A stretch of 32,910 nt of DNA from positions 1 through 32,910 of the forward strand of contig JAIBAQ010000058.1 in assembly GCA_019695095.1 (NCBI GenBank), written 5' to 3'. Numbering within the stretch: position 1 is the stretch's first letter; every line of letters starts with the position of its first letter. The position numbers were made by a program, and so were the translations under genes. Below the pieces are notes generated by a model that saw only the letters and a list, made by a program, of their open reading frames with translations, ran no database searches and was not told the DNA's origin. The DNA comes from Candidatus Hydrogenedentota bacterium. Its GTDB lineage: Bacteria; Hydrogenedentota; Hydrogenedentia; Hydrogenedentales; SLHB01. Of this stretch, positions 25,654 through 32,910 are shown piece by piece.

Positions 25654-25772
25654 CATCTCCGGCTTGCATAATCACGCAAACACCCTCTGCGGACAACGCT
25701 GCAATCCGCCGCATGGTGCTTTCAGTTCGCAATACCCATCGCTCCAGAGATTGCCGCTTTTCCGTAAGCAGA

Positions 25773-27869
25773 CTAGCGACTCAGCTCCCGAGACTCGAAC
25801 CGCAAGACGATACCGCGCTCCACATCGAGCAGCGTGGGGCTTCCCCAGTAGGCAACTGGCGTCGAATTTATCTCTTCGCCTGCCCGGCGAAGACTGCACG
25901 TCATTCTCCATCGCTGCTCATCTACAGGGATCTGCGCCGGAGCCATTCCCTCGAACGGGACACATATCTCGGCACTCCACCGGTTGCCGTCCTGCACAAT
26001 GCACCCCTGCCAATCGCATTGCCAGGGAACCTGCTGCTGTCGAACCAAGTTCAACGTGTTAACGACTTGTTGGCCTTGGATTCGGGCCATCCACCTCGGC
26101 GAGTCCGCCGTGCGCACATCGAATAGGCGCAATAACCCAATCTCCGCAAAAGTCGCGGATGGAATAGCTTCACCCCGAATTCCTACGTACAGGGCCTTCA
26201 CGCTATACCTCAATTCTAGCATCGAGCCCTTCGCGCCTTCTGAATCCAAGCGACCTGCGTCCAGGGTGTCGCCGGTCAACGGGGACTCCCACATAGGTTC
26301 ATCCAAGACGCCGTCCACGACGACTGGTGTCCTCGTTTCGTCAACAAATGGAACCTTCACAATGCGAGTCGTTCGACTCAACCAGGTATTTTCGAATTCG
26401 TCGAGCCAATCCGCATTGCGGGGCTGGAGCTCATTGTATAGTAGAGCGGAAATGTAGTCGGCCTGCTTCAGTCTGTCCAGAAATGCTTGGCTACCCCCAA
26501 CGCCCTTGGACGGACGCATGAATAACGCCCTGGTCCACTTCTCCCCGTCCAGCACATCCCTGAATGTAAGCGTGACGCCAAATTCGCTGTGCGCCTTGTC
26601 AAACCGTCCGACCCCGCTGCATTCACCGTATTGAAACAATCTTGCTGTCGGATCGCTATACTCGGCCCAACGCCCGTCCAAATCGATATGACCATCATCC
26701 CGTCGCGTCGCACGCATCATCCAAAGGTGCGTATCGCCCGTCGCTAATACGCGCCAAGTGCCAGGGGCTCCGGAAGGCTCGATCAGACAGTGGGCGCTCC
26801 AGACCGACGGACCGGCTGGGTCCAGTGTGTCAAACACGGTCGGTTTGGTCAGATCCAATGCTTCGGGTCCGGCGTCTCTGCTATACGTGTTGATGGCCCA
26901 GATTGCCCAACCTAAGACAATTGTCAAAACCGCTGGCATCCATGCTCTGCGCAAGAACCGCGTCGCTCTCTGGCGCATGAGCGATTTCGGTTTTGCCATG
27001 CGAGGAACAAGTGTTGCCCCACTCAGCCTGCTTGCCCGCTCAAATTCCGGCGATTTTTGCAGGCGGTCCAGCGCTGCCGAAGCGTCGGGGGTCCGTGCAT
27101 TGAGGTCGTGTATCAGCATGGCATCAACGGCATTACTCAGTTCCGGCGACACATTGGATACCAATTCAGAGAGGGGTGGAATCGGCTTCGCAAGCATCTG
27201 CTTCAACAGGGCCAACGGCGTTTCCGCGTCGTAGGGCAGCTTTCCCGCCAGCTTTTCGTACAACACCATCCCAACGGAATACACGTCCCAAGCTGGTGTC
27301 GGTTCCAGACCCTCCCATGCTTCTGGCGGCGCGTACATGGGAGTTCCGACAAACATGCAGGAGGAAGAAGTGCTTCGAAGAGAAGTGGACTGGTGAACCG
27401 CCAGTAGTTTGGCCAGTCCAAAGTCCGATAGTAACGCGCGCCCGTCGGTCGACAATAGAATATTGCTGGGCTTCACGTCCCGATGAACAATCTCAGCATC
27501 GTGGCAGCGCTCAAGACCACTCAGCACATCGACGGTCCAGCGCAGCGCCTGCTCAATGCTCGCCGAAGAGTTGATCAGCGGGCCGCCATCGATGTAGGCC
27601 ATATCGATCGCGAGATCGCCATCGATGTTTTCCAACGCGTGAATAGGGACAATGTTAGGATGCTGCAATCGAGCGATGGTCTTCGCTTCTTGACGGAAGC
27701 GCGCGCCAAAATCAGGGTCCGTTACGATACTTCGGTCGAGAATCTTCAGCGCCACTTCCCGGCCCAGTGTCTCGTCCTCGGCAAGGTACACTACACCCAT
27801 CGCCCCCCTGCCCAGGAAGCGAATGAATCGGTATTTGCCAAAGCGGTGACCAGCCTCAAAATGCGGCAA
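25773..27869 (-). CDS. Transmembrane Ser/Thr protein kinase with CBM9-like extracytoplasmic tail
   Basis: 698 residues. The kinase domain (11-280) has the glycine loop LGRGAMGVVY (19-28), ATP-binding Lys42 (VALKIL), HRDVKPSN with catalytic Asp131, DFG with Asp149 and GTPMYAPPE. All expected PknB/Hanks-type residues are present. A membrane helix at about 310-327 (WMPAVLTIVLGWAIWAIN) follows a basic stretch. The outside part has an unidentified region (340-500), then about 510-695 beginning VVVDGVLDEPMWESP, which fits the carbohydrate-binding family 9-like fold. This gives a sensor-kinase-like architecture with a possible glycan ligand. The start is TTG at 27867-27869 with only a weak ribosome site. 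No in-frame ATG precedes the glycine loop. The start codon lies 15 nt from the end of element copy E3. Confidence 0.9.
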   Translation of the reverse strand: MPHFEAGHRFGKYRFIRFLGRGAMGVVYLAEDETLGREVALKILDRSIVTDPDFGARFRQEAKTIARLQHPNIVPIHALENIDGDLAIDMAYIDGGPLINSSASIEQALRWTVDVLSGLERCHDAEIVHRDVKPSNILLSTDGRALLSDFGLAKLLAVHQSTSLRSTSSSCMFVGTPMYAPPEAWEGLEPTPAWDVYSVGMVLYEKLAGKLPYDAETPLALLKQMLAKPIPPLSELVSNVSPELSNAVDAMLIHDLNARTPDASAALDRLQKSPEFERASRLSGATLVPRMAKPKSLMRQRATRFLRRAWMPAVLTIVLGWAIWAINTYSRDAGPEALDLTKPTVFDTLDPAGPSVWSAHCLIEPSGAPGTWRVLATGDTHLWMMRATRRDDGHIDLDGRWAEYSDPTARLFQYGECSGVGRFDKAHSEFGVTLTFRDVLDGEKWTRALFMRPSKGVGGSQAFLDRLKQADYISALLYNELQPRNADWLDEFENTWLSRTTRIVKVPFVDETRTPVVVDGVLDEPMWESPLTGDTLDAGRLDSEGAKGSMLELRYSVKALYVGIRGEAIPSATFAEIGLLRLFDVRTADSPRWMARIQGQQVVNTLNLVRQQQVPWQCDWQGCIVQDGNRWSAEICVPFEGMAPAQIPVDEQRWRMTCSLRRAGEEINSTPVAYWGSPTLLDVERGIVLRFESRELSR

Positions 27870-27884
27870 TTAAAGACCCACCAA

Positions 27885-28068
27885 ACCCGCACAATGCACT
27901 GGCGCATCGGAGCGCCTGCTTACATTGTTCGCCTACAAGACATTGTGGTTATGCCGGGAGGATTTCTCGCGGTCTCACACCGTCTGCAGAGGACTCCGTC
28001 ATTCCCCGTTAAACGTCTCGCAAGCGAACTCATTACGAGAGATCAGGCCGTGAGTCCGTGAGAAATCC
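27885..28068 (-). repeat. Structured 184-bp repeat element, copy E3 (reverse orientation)
   Basis: On the minus strand it starts GGATTTCTCACGGACTCAC at 28068, and the 109-bp core ends at 27960. The 75-bp tail ends at 27885. It is the most diverged copy (about 70/109 core and 51/75 tail positions equal to E2 by hand count) but needs no gaps. The outer arms, the TCTCGTAA/TTGCGAGA hairpin and the tail hairpin (GGCGC/GCGCC plus ACAATGTA/TGCATTGT) are all retained. It reads in the same direction as the kinase gene and ends just before its TTG start, so it could form that gene's 5' leader. The 124 nt between it and E2 (28069-28192) hold nothing I recognise. Confidence 0.8.
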
Positions 28069-28192
28069 GACCGAATTTCACAAACAAGCCACGTCCAATA
28101 GTATCATTTGGAGAGAAGTTTTTCGACGCGGACTCCACACACCATGAAACCACGAGCGGCCTGATGACCTCTTGAGACGGCAAGTCTACCCC

Positions 28193-28376
28193 GGATTTCT
28201 CACGAACACACTTGAACCCCTCTCGTAACCGCTGTGTTTGCGAGACTTGCGGCGAGAAACAAGGCGTTTCTCCGAGAACAGAGTGTGTCCGCGAGAAATC
28301 CTCATGGCATAACCTAAAAGTCTTGCACGTGAGCAATTTGCGTCGGCGCTCAATCGCGCCGGTGCAGATTGCGGAC
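28193..28376 (+). repeat. Structured 184-bp repeat element, copy E2
   Basis: The core is 28193-28301 (109 bp) and the tail 28302-28376. The outer stem pairs positions 1-20 with 90-109, with 18 of 20 Watson-Crick pairs. An inner hairpin TCTCGTAA/TTGCGAGA sits at core positions 29-36/46-53, and a second hairpin GAGAAAC/GTTTCTC at 62-68/74-80. The 40-nt tail hairpin is at 28333-28372. The last base coincides with the metalloprotease stop codon (28376-28378), so it begins directly at that gene's 3' end, in antisense orientation. It points away from E3. Confidence 0.85.
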
Positions 28377-31300
28377 TACTGCTTTCTTGCTCGTCGGACT
28401 ATGACGGTACCAACAGCAAGTAGCACCAATGCGACCGGCCATGCTGCAATGGGCACCGCGGAGCTCTCTGCCTCCACGATCACCGTCCGCGTAACGCTAT
28501 CGGCCGCATTGCCCGCCGCGTCCGTCACGTTGTACGTCACCGTGTATGTCCCCAGCGAATTCGTATCCACCAGGTTACTGTCATCAACCACGCTGCCGCT
28601 GATGTCTCCATCGATATTGTCCGATGCCGTCGCACCCGCTTCGAAATAGGCATTGCCTTCCGTCACGTAGACTGGATTGCTGCCGACCAGTGTGATCACC
28701 GGCTTTGTATTGTCCACCGTGAACGTGCCGCTTGGACCTGCTGCGGGGGCGCTGTTGCTTGAACTGTCCAACGCGGTCCCCGATGCAATACCAATCGCCA
28801 AGGTCCCGTCGCCCGTGATACCACTTATTGTCACCGTCCGGGTCTGCGCATCTTTCGCTTTCGCGCCGGACACGTTTACTGTCCCCGTCGCTGTACCGGT
28901 CGTTACCAGCGAAACATCCGTCTCGTCCAGCGAAATCGAGGCCGCGTTGTCGTAGGTTATGGTGTACGACACCGGCCCACTCTTGGTCAGCATCGAAGAC
29001 GGCGCCCCGATGTTGACAGCTATCGCCGTGTTATCCACGGTAAACGTCGCGCTTGGACCTGCCGCCGGAGCCTTGTTGCCTGCGTAGTCGAACGCGGTAT
29101 CCGCGGCAAGCGAGATTCCCAGTGTGCCGTTACCGGTAATGCTTGAAAGCGTAATCGTACGCGCAGAACTGCCAAGCCCACTCAGGGTTATGGTCGCATT
29201 GGCATCACCGGTAGCGTTAAGGCTTACATCCCCATTGTCCAAAGTGACCACGCTTGCTTCAGTATAGGTTACGCTGAACGTCACCGGTCCCGTTGCCGTT
29301 ACCGTCGACGATGGAGCGCTGATACTCACGGTTGGCGGCGTCGCGTCTATGGTGATGGACTTACTGTCGCTCGCTGACCAGTTGCCCGCGTTATCGCGTT
29401 CCTGCACATATAACGTCTGGGCGCCCTCGGACAATGCAGTCACGGGTGTATACGACAAGCTCGTCGTCGTGGTCCATGCTCCCGCCTGGCTATTCAATTG
29501 GTAACGGTACGTCCCGTTACCGCCCCCGCCACCTGAAGTCCACGACCAGGTCGGCGTTGTGTCGTTCGTCGGCGAAGTGCCAGATACATTGGGCGCATTG
29601 GGAGGCGTGGCATCCAACGCAATCGCGAAGCTGCCGCTTGCCGACCAATTACCTACCGCATCGCGCTCCTGCACATACAACGTATACGTTGCGTCGGATA
29701 GCGGCGTCGCCGGTGTATAGGAAAGACTCGTCGTTGTTGTCCACGCTCCCGCCTGGCTGTTCAACTGGTAACGGTACGTCCCATTCCCTCCTCCACCGCC
29801 AGAACTCCACGACCAGGTCGGCGTCGTGTCGTTTGTCGGAGTTGTCCCCGTCACACTCGGCGCATTCGGCGCGGTGGTATCAATCGTAATCGTGTAGCTT
29901 CCGCTCGCGGACCAATTGCCCGCAGCATCGCGCTCCTGCACGTACAAGGTGTGCGCCGCAGCAGACAGAGCTGTCGCGGGCGTGTACGAAAGACTCGTTG
30001 TCGTTGTCCATGCTCCCGATTGGCTGTCCAACTGATACCGGTATGTCCCGTTTCCTCCGTTGCCCCCGGAACTCCACGACCACGTTGGCGTCGTATCGTT
30101 CGTCGGTGTCGTTCCCGTCACGCTCGGTGCGTTCGGCGCGGACTTGTCGATGGTGTAAACCTCTCCAGAAGAGAAACTGCCGTTTCCCGAACCCACGCCT
30201 CCGAGCTTCTCTCCATTTCCGTCTACGATCGAATCGTTGTCGACTACATCGAGACGGATGGTCCCGCTGCCTGTTCCTGTCGACACCGAAACGGTCCTTG
30301 TCGCTCCCGCGTCCGCGCTTACTGACGTGATTGACGCGCCAGTCACACCGCTGGCGCTAAGGGAGAGATCCGTGGCATCTACACCGGTCACAGCCTTATT
30401 GAACGTCACCGTGAAGTCTACAGAAGCCGCGTTGGTTGGCGAAGTTCCCACTCGCACAACAGAATTCACTGCCGGATACGGGCTACTCAGCAGGACGACC
30501 TGGTTCAGGTCTTCGGGAAGAGCGGAAAAAGCTCCCGCACCGTCGAAGTCGATGTAACTCCGCCCGGAGTAATTCCCCGCGTATTCCACGCCCGCGGGAA
30601 AACCGAAGCTCGCGTTTACAATTTTCAGTACCATCACCCGGTCGCTGGAAGCGGGAAACGATTGCGGCGTGCTAAGCAGAAACCGGTTCCACCCCGCGGT
30701 GGCGCTAAAGCCTGTCTGGCTATAGAGGAGCGTGGTAGGCACTCCTCCAGATATCGTCGAATACAGATAGAAGTCAACGGTCGCGGAAGAATCATTGATG
30801 TACACCTCAAATCCATCGAGGCTATTCATCGTGGTGTCGTTCGTAACCTGCAGCGCTGTCCACGCGGTGGACGATGAATACCCAAAGGCATACCCCGTCG
30901 CGCCATTCTCGTCGTAGCGTACGTGGTCGCCCATGCCTCCCGTAGCACTGGGCACGATGTTGGCCGTCATGCTCGCGCCCGAACTCGAAATACTCGTAAC
31001 AGCTATTCCAGTCGCGGTATTGGTGTAGTCTTTCGAATTGGGATTACTGGTATTGTTGAACGTCGTATTGTTCATAATTCCCGGATACGTATCCCCGGCA
31101 TCGCCCCGATTCGTCAGCAGATCAAGTCCATTTAGACCGTCAGCTTCTTCAAGATCCACCCACTTGTGCGACTCATCGGTGTTGTCTGTCATCCGATCGT
31201 CTACGTGCCAAATCAGTAGCCCATTTCCCGGAAGGCCCGCATCGAAACCGGATTGCTGCCGATTCTCAATCAGGAAGTACTCCCCGATCCGGTACTTGTC

Positions 31301-32596
31301 CACCCACAACCGCAAGATGGACGCATTGCTGCTTCCTTCAAGAATGTTGGCGCCAGTCGTGCTGGAGAGAACATCTGTCGGCGTCACAATGTCCAAGGCT
31401 GACTTGCACCACGCCGACAAGTGCGCGGGAGAATCTCCTGCCCAAGTCCCGATGTAGTTCCAACTGCCTCCTCCCATGAGTCCCCAGTTGCCGATACCCT
31501 CCGAGCTCTCATCCGTGTCGTAGAGGTCGGGCAATTCCAGCATAAGGTGCCCCAGCTCATGACACATGATCCCAATGGTTGCCATGTGGTTATCATCGGC
31601 ATCGCTTCGGTGACGTTCTCCGAACATGGTGTAAGGCTGCAGATTGACGCCATCCAACATCAGCGCGGACGACAGCGTCCATGCATGTCCCCACACCTTC
31701 GGCGTATACGTTCCGCCGTAAGCATTTTCATATCCCGCGAGAATCATCACGATCGCAAGTTCGTCGGACGTAATCGTTCCATCCGAATTGCTGTCGAAGG
31801 TCGCGTAGTTCACATACGAATTCGCGGCGCTCAGAATAGCGCTCGCTTCCGGCCGCGAGTCGCCGCCTCCCATGTTTGGATGAACAACAGGCCGCGTGAT
31901 ATGCACGATCCCATCGTTGGCAGTCCCATACGTCTCGTTCGCGGTCGTCACCGTAAATGTGCCATACGTATTCTCTAGATAGAACTCTTTTACGCTGTTG
32001 CTCGCCCCGTATATCGCGCTCTGGAAATTCGCGTCCGTGTACGCGAACGAAATATTCGTGTAATTCACGAGAATCGTCAGCACCGGCTGCGTATGCACCA
32101 ACGACTTTGTCGCGCCGGCGCCAAGAGTACGCGGAACAGTCTTCTCAAAGGCACGCGGGTCAACCGGTGGCCTCAGATGTCGAGGCATTGAGGACAACGT
32201 CTTCTCGGAAAGCGTCCCAACCTCGTTCGGAGACGCCGTCAGCTGCCCCGTCGCGGACTTCTCGGCGTAGTACCATGTTCCCGTCTGTTCCAGAATCGTG
32301 TAGCCTTCTTCCGTCTCATACCAGTTCGAGAATTCGTCGCCCCGGAGCTGGGCCTTAAAGTTCGATCCATCCGGCTGTTTCAACGTGATATCTATCGGAG
32401 CAGCTGGCGCCGCATAGGATTCCGGCGCTGCGAAGGCAAACAATAGAAGGATGGAGACTAGCGTTGCGCACAGCGCAAATCGTGTTACTCGGATCCGGCC
32501 CAATGCCTGTTTGATGGAATATATCCGTACCGCGTGCGCAAGCGTTGCGGATTGGGGGTTGCTTATGAGCAATGTGGGCCTAACGGAGTACTGCAT
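28376..32596 (-). CDS. Secreted M6-family metalloprotease with Ig-like repeats and C-terminal anchor
   Basis: 1406 residues. I chose the ATG at 32596 because AGGAG lies 6 nt upstream. A TTG 21 nt earlier is less likely. A long signal sequence has its hydrophobic core at about 40-58 (ALCATLVSILLLFAFAAPES). The M6 catalytic domain has HELGHLMLELPDLYD (zinc ligands His346/His350, Glu347, and Asp357), preceded by an EF-hand-like loop DSNSDGTITSDE near 268-279. After it come an Ig-like domain (PTNAASVDFTVTFNKAV), three 89-residue NDTTPTWSW repeats, two copies of a VSISAPSSTVT-type domain and a DUF5011-like domain (VITLVGSNPVYVTEGN...). The C-terminus VPIAAWPVALVLLAVGTVIVRRARKQ is a hydrophobic helix with a basic end, like a sorting or anchoring signal. 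Probably a cell-surface protease. Confidence 0.9.
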   Translation of the reverse strand: MQYSVRPTLLISNPQSATLAHAVRIYSIKQALGRIRVTRFALCATLVSILLLFAFAAPESYAAPAAPIDITLKQPDGSNFKAQLRGDEFSNWYETEEGYTILEQTGTWYYAEKSATGQLTASPNEVGTLSEKTLSSMPRHLRPPVDPRAFEKTVPRTLGAGATKSLVHTQPVLTILVNYTNISFAYTDANFQSAIYGASNSVKEFYLENTYGTFTVTTANETYGTANDGIVHITRPVVHPNMGGGDSRPEASAILSAANSYVNYATFDSNSDGTITSDELAIVMILAGYENAYGGTYTPKVWGHAWTLSSALMLDGVNLQPYTMFGERHRSDADDNHMATIGIMCHELGHLMLELPDLYDTDESSEGIGNWGLMGGGSWNYIGTWAGDSPAHLSAWCKSALDIVTPTDVLSSTTGANILEGSSNASILRLWVDKYRIGEYFLIENRQQSGFDAGLPGNGLLIWHVDDRMTDNTDESHKWVDLEEADGLNGLDLLTNRGDAGDTYPGIMNNTTFNNTSNPNSKDYTNTATGIAVTSISSSGASMTANIVPSATGGMGDHVRYDENGATGYAFGYSSSTAWTALQVTNDTTMNSLDGFEVYINDSSATVDFYLYSTISGGVPTTLLYSQTGFSATAGWNRFLLSTPQSFPASSDRVMVLKIVNASFGFPAGVEYAGNYSGRSYIDFDGAGAFSALPEDLNQVVLLSSPYPAVNSVVRVGTSPTNAASVDFTVTFNKAVTGVDATDLSLSASGVTGASITSVSADAGATRTVSVSTGTGSGTIRLDVVDNDSIVDGNGEKLGGVGSGNGSFSSGEVYTIDKSAPNAPSVTGTTPTNDTTPTWSWSSGGNGGNGTYRYQLDSQSGAWTTTTSLSYTPATALSAAAHTLYVQERDAAGNWSASGSYTITIDTTAPNAPSVTGTTPTNDTTPTWSWSSGGGGGNGTYRYQLNSQAGAWTTTTSLSYTPATPLSDATYTLYVQERDAVGNWSASGSFAIALDATPPNAPNVSGTSPTNDTTPTWSWTSGGGGGNGTYRYQLNSQAGAWTTTTSLSYTPVTALSEGAQTLYVQERDNAGNWSASDSKSITIDATPPTVSISAPSSTVTATGPVTFSVTYTEASVVTLDNGDVSLNATGDANATITLSGLGSSARTITLSSITGNGTLGISLAADTAFDYAGNKAPAAGPSATFTVDNTAIAVNIGAPSSMLTKSGPVSYTITYDNAASISLDETDVSLVTTGTATGTVNVSGAKAKDAQTRTVTISGITGDGTLAIGIASGTALDSSSNSAPAAGPSGTFTVDNTKPVITLVGSNPVYVTEGNAYFEAGATASDNIDGDISGSVVDDSNLVDTNSLGTYTVTYNVTDAAGNAADSVTRTVIVEAESSAVPIAAWPVALVLLAVGTVIVRRARKQ
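29339..30139 (-). repeat. Three tandem 267-bp in-frame repeats in the protease gene
   Basis: Three consecutive units of exactly 267 bp (89 codons). For example, the CCTGCAC word recurs at 29401, 29668 and 29935. Each encodes PN(A/V)(P)SVTGT-PTNDTTPTWSW ... YRYQL ... LYVQERD-AGNWSASGS. Conservation at DNA level is high, suggesting recent duplication or gene conversion. Copy number may vary between strains and assemblies may collapse here. Confidence 0.85.
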
Positions 32597-32910
32597 TCCT
32601 TTCTCCTGGACGTCCAACTACCTCTGATCGTGCATGGGACACTTCACATTCTGCGGTACACCGTCCACAGCAACTGCTCTCGCTTGCTTACGTGCTCTAC
32701 ATCTTGCTGCACTCGTAGTCGTCGGAGAGACGAGAATCCTCGTGGCAAAATTCCGACTGGACTTTACTGAGACCGGACCGCCACCCTCTAAGCTGAGCGG
32801 CTCAGTTACGTTATTCCCCCTATTCACCCAGAACCTGAAGCCACCTTCCGGGACACCGGTACTTTACCACAAGATGGGGCGCCGCCACTCAGTGAAGACG
32901 CCTGGCGTGG
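32597..32910. other. Upstream region of the protease gene, to window end
   Basis: 314 nt with no gene I can support. It should contain the minus-strand protease promoter, but no convincing hexamer pair is visible. One perfect odd palindrome, CTGAGC-G-GCTCAG (32793-32805), could be an operator or a small hairpin. It has no T-run, so it is not an intrinsic terminator. A small frame at 32618-32827 (minus) has no family features. Confidence 0.3.

Noticed and set aside
25470-28376. CRISPR or integron attC interpretation of the three elements
   Set aside because: Only three copies, kilobases apart and in mixed orientation, with no short regularly spaced repeats. The attC core-site consensus (RYYYAAC/GTTRRRY) is not seen at the arm ends.
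28677-28955. Plus-strand frames across the Ig-like repeats of the protease gene
   Set aside because: Shadow frames of a repetitive, strongly supported minus-strand gene.
32627-32765. Possible fourth, decayed copy of the structured element
   Set aside because: Only a short similarity (CGAGAATCCTCGTGGCA against CGAGAAATCCTCATGGCA) is present. The left arm and internal hairpins are missing at the expected distance.
32793-32805. CTGAGC-G-GCTCAG palindrome as an intrinsic terminator
   Set aside because: No following T-run on either strand and no gene end nearby in the window. At most an operator-like site.

Overview
The window (about 33 kb, moderately GC-rich) is a stretch of bacterial chromosome. 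It contains no rRNA, tRNA, CRISPR array or recognisable transposase. Several features together suggest a PVC/Planctomycetota-adjacent lineage, with Candidatus Hydrogenedentota my best guess. These are several secreted PQQ-type beta-propellers with the QF(R/Q)GP(D/N)RDG opening, a pseudopilin-like protein ending in an [15 protein letters not shown]-type motif, a secreted GH78-like enzyme, an ELWxxDGT-repeat protein, and a Ser/Thr kinase with an extracytoplasmic tail. This placement is inference from gene content only.

Layout. (1) 3-152: tail of an unidentified gene. (2) 251-3662, minus strand: a three-gene respiratory module made of a Tat-exported HybA/HmcB-like four-cluster Fe-S protein, a HybB/NrfD-like quinone-interacting membrane protein and a 13-heme cytochrome c. 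A 10-bp-period tandem repeat sits directly after the cytochrome stop codon. (3) 3998-6762, minus strand: a close sphingosine-1-phosphate-lyase homologue and a secreted PQQ-like propeller. A second propeller (6994-8292) diverges from the first. (4) 8449-18831, plus strand: six tightly packed genes with ATGA overlaps or 3-nt gaps. They encode a NuoE-NuoF (HydB-type) fusion, a GltD-like Fe-S protein with an eroded flavin domain, a GT4 glycosyltransferase, a probable propeller lipoprotein, a LolD/MacB-type ATPase and a 10-TM FtsX-type permease. (5) 19038-22633: a pseudopilin-like protein convergent with an alpha-L-rhamnosidase-like enzyme. (6) 22711-32596, minus strand: three large surface or secreted proteins (ELWxxDGT repeats, transmembrane Ser/Thr kinase with a CBM9-like tail, M6 metalloprotease with tandem Ig-like repeats).

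The most interesting signal is not protein coding. The two intergenic gaps of region 6 hold three diverged copies of a 184-bp element (25470-25653 plus, 27885-28068 minus, 28193-28376 plus) that align without a single gap. Each starts with a 109-bp domain bounded by about 20-bp imperfect inverted arms, encloses two further hairpins and ends in a 40-nt hairpin tail. Several base pairs change in a compensatory way between copies. This looks like a structured RNA or a non-autonomous, structure-dependent mobile element, and I do not recognise it.

A second point of interest is the 8449-12345 gene pair. It has the domain layout of electron-bifurcating NADH dehydrogenase modules, but its partner lacks the NAD(P) domain and has degenerate FAD motifs. 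The pair is apparently co-expressed with an envelope glycosyltransferase/lipoprotein/ABC-export set.
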